Shown piece by piece: positions 56,129 to 64,000 of a stretch of 64,000 nt of DNA (positions are counted from its first letter, which is position 1; every line of letters begins with the position of its first letter). The notes under the pieces are model-generated. The model saw only the letters and a program-made list of their open reading frames with translations, was not told the DNA's origin and searched no databases. The position numbers were made by a program, and so were the translations under genes. Origin of the DNA: Brienomyrus brachyistius (taxonomy: Eukaryota; Chordata; Actinopteri; Osteoglossiformes; Mormyridae); the NCBI RefSeq assembly GCF_023856365.1, contig NC_064554.1, positions 1,727,001 through 1,791,000 of the forward strand, in the 5' to 3' direction.

Positions 56129-57349
56129 TTAGTTGGCGAGGACCACAGGCTGGAAGGCTTGGCTGGGATACTGCAGGTTATATCCACCCAGACCTTCTGC
56201 AAACGGGGTCTTCTCCACGTAGGAAATCCCACCGCTGCCTCTGATTATTCCGGGAGCCGTGCTGGAAAAGGGGTCGAAGGATGATTGGGAGTGGGGGTGG
56301 GCGGGGTGGGAGTGAGGGGACTGGAAGGGCCCAGCCTGGGGGGGGATCGGCTGCGCATCAGTGTCGAAGTAGACGGCCCCAGGGGATGCTGGGTAAACAA
56401 ACTCTTTGGCATTAGGAGAGAGCTGGCTGGAGATCTGACCCCCCAAGGAGTGCAGGGAGAGGGAGAGGGGCTTGTGCTTCAGCAGCCCTGGGGAGGAGAC
56501 GGTGGTGGGGGAGCGGGAGAGCATCCGCGGCTGAGGCGGGATGCCGACTGTCGAGCTGGACGGCGGCCCTGAGCCGCTGCACTTCTTCATCTTGGTGGAG
56601 CCAAATTTGGTGGCGGCGAAACTAGCAGTGGTGAAGGTGATGGGCTGCGGGGGTGGGCGTGGGTTTGGGGGGGCCAGGGGCTGCTGCTGAGAGGGCAAGA
56701 AGGCGATTCCCGAGCCTTGGGGGGGCGGCGGAGACGAGGTATTTGTGGAGTGGGCCGCCGGGTTACCAGTGCTGCTGGGAGCTGGGTACCCAAAAAGGCC
56801 GGAGCAGGATGTTGCAGGAAGTGGGGGGGGTGAACTGGAGAGGGACGGCAGAAGCACTGGAGAAACCTGACCCCCGATAGGCACAAATACCTGCGCTTCA
56901 GGGTTAAACCCCAAACTCTTGGTCTCCTCCACCTCCATCTCCCCTTTACTTCCAGCATGGATGCCGTCGGCTCGCTCGGCTTCTCCACCCAGACCAGGCG
57001 GGTCTTCCAGGTACAGCACTTTCACGGCTCCCTTCTCGCCGATTTGATAGGACACCTCGTACGGGTCGATCCACACGCTTAGCTCGGCGGGAACGTTGGC
57101 TCGCACCTCCTCCGTGTCTAGGCCGCTCCTTTTGGCAGCGAGTTCCACCACAGGGTCGCACGACGCTCCCAAATGCAGGCAGCGAAATGCTGAGCCGCGC
57201 AGGGGTGCCTCGGGGTACCAGTGACCCTCAAACCGTGACATTAAAAGACGCTCGAGCTCTTCCCCGAACAGATCAGCCCGACGACGGGGCAGTTTGTTGT
57301 ACAAGTAGGACACGATAAAGTTCAGGGCCACCTTCACTTCCAGGTGCAT
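56129..57349 (-). CDS. tob2: Protein Tob2 (BTG/TOB antiproliferative family)
   Basis: Adaptor that links the CCR4-NOT deadenylase (through the BTG domain) to poly(A)-binding protein (through PAM2 motifs), promoting mRNA deadenylation and restraining growth. Single uninterrupted coding exon of 406 aa, as is usual for TOB genes; human TOB2 is 344 aa. Residues 1-115 are the BTG domain with box A ([20 protein letters not shown]) and box B ([19 protein letters not shown]). The family motifs [20 protein letters not shown] and [14 protein letters not shown] follow. PAM2 N-terminal motif: [16 protein letters not shown]2 C-terminal motif: [10 protein letters not shown]. The end is [13 protein letters not shown]. 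The extra length is a Pro/Ser-rich linker at about 150-235 and a His/Pro stretch near 345-355. TOB1 is excluded by synteny and the Tob2-like tail. ACO2 lies next to it, as in human once PHF5A is set aside. Confidence 0.95.
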   Translation of the reverse strand: MHLEVKVALNFIVSYLYNKLPRRRADLFGEELERLLMSRFEGHWYPEAPLRGSAFRCLHLGASCDPVVELAAKRSGLDTEEVRANVPAELSVWIDPYEVSYQIGEKGAVKVLYLEDPPGLGGEAERADGIHAGSKGEMEVEETKSLGFNPEAQVFVPIGGQVSPVLLPSLSSSPPPLPATSCSGLFGYPAPSSTGNPAAHSTNTSSPPPPQGSGIAFLPSQQQPLAPPNPRPPPQPITFTTASFAATKFGSTKMKKCSGSGPPSSSTVGIPPQPRMLSRSPTTVSSPGLLKHKPLSLSLHSLGGQISSQLSPNAKEFVYPASPGAVYFDTDAQPIPPQAGPFQSPHSHPAHPHSQSSFDPFSSTAPGIIRGSGGISYVEKTPFAEGLGGYNLQYPSQAFQPVVLAN

Positions 57350-60300
57350 GGCTTTGATAAACAGAGATGGTCGAGTCAGTCCAGGGTTCTATTTGGGATA
57401 GCAAACGGAACACAATCTAAATATTTTCTCCTGTACTGTATGTGTATTTTTGTGTATATTGGCTACATTTTCTGTTACATTTTCTATATGTTAAAGCTTT
57501 CTCTTTTTCCCTTAAGTGATCTTGAAACAAACCCCACATCTTTTGGTGTCTAATTTTGTCCTATAATTGCTCTCTTTTGAATGACACTCTGGGATGGGTA
57601 TTTTTGCTGGTATGAGCAACAAAAACATTCTTCCCTACCTGTTAGACACTGTAAGCAGAGCTGCACAATTGCCCAAACTTTACAAAGCTGTCAGCTCTCC
57701 ATCACTCCATTTGAAAACCTAAGAAATGAAAAGAAAATCATCAGTTGGGGGGGTTAGGGTTAGATACGATGAAAAGAATGTCAAAGTCCAGGGGGAAAGG
57801 GCGAGTAGGTAGAAGTAACATATTGTCAGCGATTCTATCATTCAAAAGGAAAATGCTGAACCTAACATCCCTGAAAGTTTCCCTTCTGCTAAGGGCTCGT
57901 CTCTTGCGGATTACACAGATGGAAGAGGGATGAGTGAAAGAACGTGTGGGTGTTTGTAGCAGAAAATCCGCCTAGCCATTCCCTTAATTCTTAATTTTAA
58001 CCCAAAACAAGCATTAAATAGAGGCTGTTTCATCTGGCAGATACAGTTTGAATCTAAAAAATATTTTTTATTCTGACAGCACATGATGCGTCTCTTGTAA
58101 TATGTGACAGGAAGAAAAATTGATACATAAATCAGTATGCATGCTACGCTTCTTCTTCAGTATCAGATAACTTAAGTCTAGAGTAGCCAAAATGTGGACA
58201 TAAACAGGTTTTTTGCAAAACTGAAACTGCTGAAATTCTGTACAATTCGTAACCCAGAAATTCGACTACAAAAGCGAAAGTAGAACTACCCTTCCCAAAA
58301 TGCAAAGGGAACATGCATACAATTGCGTCATCACGCGTGACACGGGCATCACAAGAAACACCATCACCAAAACAATATGTTGTTGCAGGTACCTAAATAT
58401 ACTGGCGCGAGGCATGCGCTAGCTACCTGAATGCGAAACGCTACTGAATGGCGACATTTAGAAAGAGATTTGTTGTCTTTCTGAGGGCACAACGGAATAT
58501 TAGAATTCACCTGCCAATTTATCTTAAGGTGACATTTTTATTTCTAGCTAGCTAGGACACTTGTCCTACTTCGATATCAATATTCTCTTTACATAGCTTA
58601 TTTGCAGATAAAACAGACAGAAATTGTTGGCTGCAGTTGATGTACAGCGAGAAACAATTTTAAGACAGCTACAAAACATTAGCCAGTTATTAGCGATTTA
58701 GCCTTAGCTGATCAGTTTTTTTGGAAATACCTTCTGTTCCGTATAATAACCTTTAATAAATTGTCTGATGCATATAGACAGAGGAATCTGTTCCTTTAAA
58801 TAAATACAGTACGTCGCCTGCATCGATTGTAAACACACATTGGCCACGCACTGAATGCAAACAACCGGTTATCTAATTGTCGAAAATATGCCAATGCTTG
58901 TAATTATGATTTCATTAGGTCAGTTTTGTTCAGTGATTTTCCCCATGCATTAGTAAAGCACACAGAATTGCCACGACCCAGAAATCGACAAACAAGAAAA
59001 CGAAAGCAGTTCTTAGCATTTTGTTGTCCAATGTCATTCAATGTCAACCTGACTGTACGCTGTAAACGCTAACCTTCGATAAATTACAAAAATAAGAACA
59101 TTCGAGGTAAAATTTCGTAATTATTAAAACGAAAGACGCAAAATGAAATCCACACCAAACTTCCTCGCATCATCCTTCAGAAACTAACGTCGAAATGTTG
59201 AATGTATCTGGTTCTCTTAAGATGGATAGCGTTAGTGCCATTGCTTTTGGTTGCAGGTTTGATTATCTTACCTCATTTTTATCATATACAATCATCGTGT
59301 TATTTCTTTTCGTATCCATATTTTCACGTATAAATTAATAAGTTAAAGGTAATATACATCACTCCGACTGTAACCTGGACGGCTTGTTAGATTCAGCTGA
59401 TAAGTTAACAGCAAGCAATAATCTTGACATCTGTTTCATTTACACTTCTTCATATTATATAAATATATTAAATTTTGACAACGAATAAAACATTAAATCG
59501 AGGGGTACATAAGTCAGAGTTATTCTAATACCTCCAGGCAGTCCACACACGATTTAATGATCCCGTAGAAAATGAGTGATTTATGAAGGTGTCTTCATGG
59601 GTGAAAGAGAGTGGGTGGTAAACACGTAGATTTGCTTAAGAAACGACACCAACAATTCCCTTTAATATTATTGATTATAGGATACTACTATATTGTCAGG
59701 TTTTTTGTTTATACTGCAAAAAGGAGCCTTACAGAAATATCCCCGTGAAAGGTACTAAGCATACTGCTTTGGTGTGTTGGTAAATTCACCAGTCAGTGGT
59801 AAACAACCTTTGTTGCAATACAAGATAAGCACTGTTCCCGAATTAACAACAGAATTAATTAAGCTTAAGTAAACGTAGGTAGCGGACAGACAATGTAACT
59901 TAACTAAGGCCTAGAATAAACTCGAGTCATAACGATATAACATCTATATCCTAATACTTGATAAGTTATACTAATCCAAACATATATTTGCTTTAAACTA
60001 ACCGAACCTGCAACTGCCTTTATCAACTGCTGAATTCTAGTTTAATTATTACAAGCAAAAACGATATTCGTTTAGATGCATCCATGGTTAAATGATATTT
60101 TCAAAACAGCTTCCAAAATGGATGACCACACCAATTAAACATTCAACATTTTTCTACACTGCCAATCTTTATTTGTAAAATATATCTCTCAAAAACGAAA
60201 CTATCTTTCTAAAATACGAAGTTGTATTGCATTTATATTATATATTTTGCAGAGAATTATAATATGCCAGACAGCCCCAATAAATCGAATCATCGAATCA

Positions 60301-61299
60301 CATACATATAGACATAAATATATACATACATGCTAAGCATACTTACTGATGCAAAGCCTGCGTTCTGTTCTTGATGTTTAAACTCCCTTAAGCGTAAAGA
60401 GTGTCAAGCAATATGGTTACGCAAATCAGTTACTTGAGCATCGTACCAGCGATCGTCGTTTGTTTCATTGTATTTTACTTAATTTCATTTGGATGTAATC
60501 AGAGAAGAATACAATACTCTCCCCAGCAACCGGCCGATGGTAAATGAAGGTACCAGAGAAACTTTACTGTTTGACAACCTTGCGCAATTATACCAGACCT
60601 TCCAGCCCGCACCCCCTGGTCTGTGACGTGCTTCAAGCTGGGACTACTTTCTGAATGGCTTTCTCATTACCGATTTGAAGCAGGACAGGGACTTTATATT
60701 TCATGCAAAGATACACTGATTGTCTTGTGACTTGAAAACAACTGACTGCAAATACAAAATGTTAAAAATATATTAAAATATAATATGTAAAAATCACGCG
60801 TGTTTCCAAGTACACGCCAATTATGGTCATACTATAAGAAATATTAATTATTTTTTAGGCATCATTAAATGCCCCTGTTTAATTTGGCCAAATTCCCGCA
60901 CATAAACTCCGAATGAAAATAAAATACTAAGTGTCTGTGAATAATTTGTGTAATAAAATGTCCGAAGGGTGTCTAATTCCTTTTGCGAATGAATATTCCT
61001 GTTGTGGCGGCAGTTCTATGCCATATGCTAAAAATACAGGCGGTGATAGCAACAGAAACCCCATTGGCTGAGAAAAGCAAGAACCCCGAAATCAATTGGG
61101 TAATAAAGCTTGGCCAGTCAGCATGTAAGGCACAGGCTACACCAGAACGCTGGGCATTTCTAGGGCTTTTGGGTAATGTTGTTTGTGCTTTCCGTGGGCC
61201 ACAGAAGTTAATATACATTGGTTATTAAAACCAGCAGTTGGGTATCTCTCTGAGTGACCCACCTCACTCACATCTCGAGGGCTGCAGTTTTTAATTCCA

Positions 61300-61570
61300 C
61301 TTCTGCTTGATGTATATGGAGTTTGCATGTTCTTTCCCTGTTTACACCAGATTATCCGGCATCTTCTCTCAGTATAGTGTTGGAGGTAATCCTGCCTCTG
61401 TTGTGCGTTTGGAGTTTGTCCCTAGTACGCACGTCTACACTGATTCTGGTCCTCATGCAGTCCAAAGGCATACCGTTGGGTTAATTGGCATATCTAAATT
61501 GCTCTTAGTGGATAATTGTGTGTATATGTATGGGGAATCCGTACTCTTGCCGCACCCCCCCCCCCCCCAC
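61300..61570 (+). mobile_element. Strongly decayed SINE
   Basis: Shows 'atggagtttgcatgttcttt', 'gcagtccaaaggcataccgt', 'gggttaattggcatatctaa' and 'attgctcttagtgg' in the order found in the SINE body at 7821-8178, ending in a C-rich run at about 61555-61569. Head absent. Confidence 0.6.
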
Positions 61571-61848
61571 CCCAACCGCCTAGGTTACAATACAACAAAA
61601 TTTTAGAGGACATCTTCAATATTAGAAAATTGCTAGATAACCGTACACTTGCGCCACGCTGTACATTTCTAGAAAGATAAACAAGACTAATGGTTATCAT
61701 TATATGACAGCCTACTTAATTTAAAGCTGGAGGGTCCAAAATGCAAAATAAAGGGTTAGACTGCAAATACATTAACAGATTTTATAGAGATATTTAAGTT
61801 ATTTGCCAGGTTAAATGAAACAAAAATGTGTAAAAAAAATAAATATCT

Positions 61849-61856
61849 GACGTCAA
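61849..61856. promoter_or_regulatory. CRE-like palindrome upstream of ACO2
   Basis: The full consensus TGACGTCA lies 27 bases before the ACO2 start codon. CREB/ATF sites are common in promoters of mitochondrial genes; use here is inferred only from position and perfect match. Confidence 0.45.
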
Positions 61857-61882
61857 CTTAATGCGACAGTGTATTGAACAAA

Positions 61883-63920
61883 ATGGCGTCCTACACTTTG
61901 AATGTCGCTCGGCTCCAGGTAAATTAGTTTTTATTATTATTGTTGAATGCATATGTAGTTCACCATCGCGAACACTTGCTGACTGTAGTCGTAAACACTC
62001 TTTCGGGATGGTGGTTTTTAAATCCCTCCAAAATCCTAACTGTCATAAATGATAAGTTGTACCAGGTCATGGTGTCCCGGTTAGGTGTCCTGCTGCTGCG
62101 TAAAAATAGGCGGACGTTCGCCTCTGTTGTCAGAGCAATGAAACGCTGGTAATATTCATGCAGAAAATGTTCGAAATACTTAAAGCTTGTGGTTGATATA
62201 TGCAAATATCTATATATTCGCAAATGTTATGCGCTGCATTGAGCGCAAGGTGATCGCAAGGTTACAGAAACAGAAGTACGCCCTTAACTAGCGTTGGTCC
62301 GACTTGCATAACTATGTCCATAAAGATATACGACAAAACAAAATATGTTATATGAGCCTTTTAAATTATGAGCGTAGCATTTCATAACATAGTAAGGAAA
62401 CGGATTTGAATGTAAACGATGTGAGCGCTACCGCCAAGGATCAGTTAGAAAACACTATAAGTAGTTTAAATTTTATTTTTTCTTTTCTTTTTTTTTATTT
62501 TGTTTGTGTCTTTGTGTGTTGTTTAATTCCACGAGTAGGCAATACTACGAATCATTGTAGTGAGGATGAATTGAAGATGATTCTCATTTGGGCACCGATC
62601 TCTTTTCTCAAAATTTAAATGATCGAAATTTTCAGTGCTGATTTGCAAAGGCCATTAGTATTAACCCTGTGTTGCACTGCCCCATTTTACTACAATTCTA
62701 GAAGCAATTGGCTAAGGATGGTTCGTTTCACAAATAAATGTTATTCAACCAAATGAAATATTTTTATTTCCAGTGTGTGTATTTGTCTCATTAACAAAGT
62801 AATACTCAGCAAAGTTTAAATTCATCAACGAAATCTCAAGTTTTTGCTGTGGAAATACAAGAAGCCTGTCATTCATATAGCAGATGTGTTGTAACTTCAT
62901 TCACTGTACCTGGGACAATATAGTAGTAAATTGTCTTCTCTGCACCCTTGTCAAAGATTTCTTAGGCTTGCAGAGGGTGTTCATCAAAGGGGCAGACATG
63001 TTCATGCACCACACAGGCAAGTTAGGAGGTCTGACAGATGCTGATCTGGGTATTCAGCGATTGGTTTTCCTCCAGTAGATAAGAACAACAGACAAGAAAA
63101 AAATACCAAATAATTAATAAATTCACATCATTCTCTCATGCAGACCTTTGTAGTTTTCCTAGTTCTCCATGAGGATTCCAATAACAATATGTTATACACA
63201 GGGTTATGTAAGTGTCATATAACTGTCTTTCCTTATGATTTGTCTTCCGATAGATAGAATTTATCTCTTTAAATATGCAAACTGTAAATAACAAAAATGA
63301 TAGATAGCCTTCCATAAACCGACCTGATTTCAGTTCCTGGCCTGTTTAATCTGTATAAATATAGATGCAAGTCCAGTTTTACTGATTTCATCTACAATAA
63401 GTCACTCTTTTTTGTTCTTTTTTTTTAATTTGTAATGTTATTTTTTAGCAGTTTCCCCTTCCAGATTTCAGTGTTGCATGAAGCAAGATTTTCAACAAAT
63501 AAACACATTGCAACATCACTGCAAGATGACTGGGGGGGAAATACTGTAATGGGAAATGACAGTAGTTCTGTAAGAATTCCAGCTAATTTCAGTAATTCAC
63601 GGTCAGTCTCAGTGTATTATGTAGTCTATTAATGCTTCTGATGGCTGATGCCTCTCTTGAGTTCCTCTTTGGTCTGAAAAGTCACTGATAAACAGTTCAA
63701 GTGAAGGAACTTTTAATTTGAAAGCAGAGATTTCCCCACTGTATTCTAATGACCTTTGGCCTTTTGCTTCCTCCCAGCTCATCCTGGGGCGGGGCTTGAG
63801 GAAGCTGCATGTGTCGGCAGCTCTCAGTGCCAGGGCCCAGGTGGCTATGAGTCGATTCGAGCCAAACACTAGCATAAACTACGCCAAGCTGCATTCCAAC
63901 ATCAACGTTGTCCGTAAGAG
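61883..63920 (+). CDS. aco2: Mitochondrial aconitate hydratase, exons 1-2 (partial, runs off the window)
   Basis: TCA-cycle enzyme converting citrate to isocitrate through cis-aconitate with a [4Fe-4S] cluster in the mitochondrial matrix. Only the first two coding exons are inside the window. Exon 1 is 61883-61918 and encodes MASYTLNVARLQ, with donor gt at 61919. Exon 2 is 63778-63920, begins LILGRGLRKLHVSAALSARA, contains VAMSRFEPN and ends NINVVRKR with a split codon. This matches the human N-terminus (MAPYSLLVTRLQ; VAMSHFEPN; NINIVRKR). The first ~30 residues are rich in Arg, Leu and Ser and lack acids, as expected for a matrix-targeting presequence. The catalytic domains lie beyond 64000. 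The intron of 1859 bp shows no other gene. Confidence 0.93.
61919..63777 (+). other. aco2: ACO2 intron 1
   Basis: AT-rich intron with gt donor (ggctccag|gtaaatt) and acceptor cttcctcccag. The open frames within it show no domain. No repeat family recognised with confidence. Confidence 0.7.
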
Positions 63921-64000
63921 GTCAGCTTTGCTCCTCCATTCCTTAGTTTGTCTGTCCTCCACCAGCATGACTACCCAACCATGTCATGGGGTGAGACTGT

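Larger units (their letters stand above)
57350..61882. promoter_or_regulatory. TOB2-ACO2 divergent upstream region
   Basis: 4.5 kb without recognised coding exons. It should hold the 5' non-coding exon(s) and promoter of TOB2 on the left and the promoter of ACO2 on the right. A palindrome TCACGCGTGA at 58331-58340 beside a CRE-like gcgtca (58325-58330) marks a possible TOB2 promoter. The ACO2 ATG at 61883 is preceded by AT-rich sequence with TGACGTCA at 61849-61856, a full CRE. PHF5A, which lies here in human, was looked for and not seen. Confidence 0.45.

Noticed and set aside
60973..61228. 81-codon frames on both strands at the same place
   Set aside because: No domain or conserved start; overlapping frames on both strands are expected by chance in this length.
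57350..61880. Search for PHF5A exons between TOB2 and ACO2
   Set aside because: No frame resembling its cysteine-rich sequence was found on either strand.

Overview
This window is nuclear DNA from a vertebrate, almost certainly a ray-finned (teleost) fish. The genes are split by GT-AG introns and give proteins that read as close homologues of human 22q13 genes. The introns and spacers are packed with fish-type repeats: tRNA-derived SINEs, Tc1/mariner relics, hAT- and piggyBac-like MITEs, and a CR1/Rex-like LINE. There is no sign of prokaryotic, plasmid or viral organisation. Coding exons were assembled by eye from splice sites and reading frame, and every junction given below keeps phase.

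Layout from left to right. About 1-10.2 kb is a gene-poor, repeat-rich flank. ST13 (Hsc70-interacting protein, + strand, 10.3-14.5 kb) faces RBX1 (RING-H2 subunit of cullin ligases, - strand, 15.8-17.1 kb). A lone tRNA-Gln(CTG) gene follows at 17.7 kb (-). CHADL (chondroadherin-like leucine-rich-repeat protein, -, 19.3-27.6 kb) has introns full of transposons, including a 2 kb LINE. RANGAP1 (Ran GTPase-activating protein, -, 29.7-35.7 kb) and ZC3H7B (CCCH zinc-finger/TPR protein, +, 38.2-49.5 kb) are divergent around a shared upstream region. TOB2 (BTG/TOB antiproliferative protein, -, 56.1-57.3 kb, single coding exon) has a long 3' UTR. The window ends inside ACO2 (mitochondrial aconitase, +), of which exons 1 and 2 are present.

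The gene set and partial order match the human 22q13.2 block (ST13, RBX1, CHADL, RANGAP1, ZC3H7B, TOB2, ACO2). EP300 and L3MBTL2 (between RBX1 and CHADL in human), TEF (between ZC3H7B and TOB2) and PHF5A (between TOB2 and ACO2) were not found in the corresponding gaps. The genes form no operon or pathway; they are housekeeping or matrix genes kept together by conserved synteny.

I found no convincing new biological system. The most notable points are: a nested hAT-like MITE with an apparent 8-bp target duplication; a TTAA-flanked piggyBac-like element; a GTGGGGACC-ended repeat present in three introns; a GC-AG intron in RANGAP1; lineage-specific changes in ST13, ZC3H7B and TOB2; and an unassigned open frame with a signal-peptide-like start between CHADL and RANGAP1.
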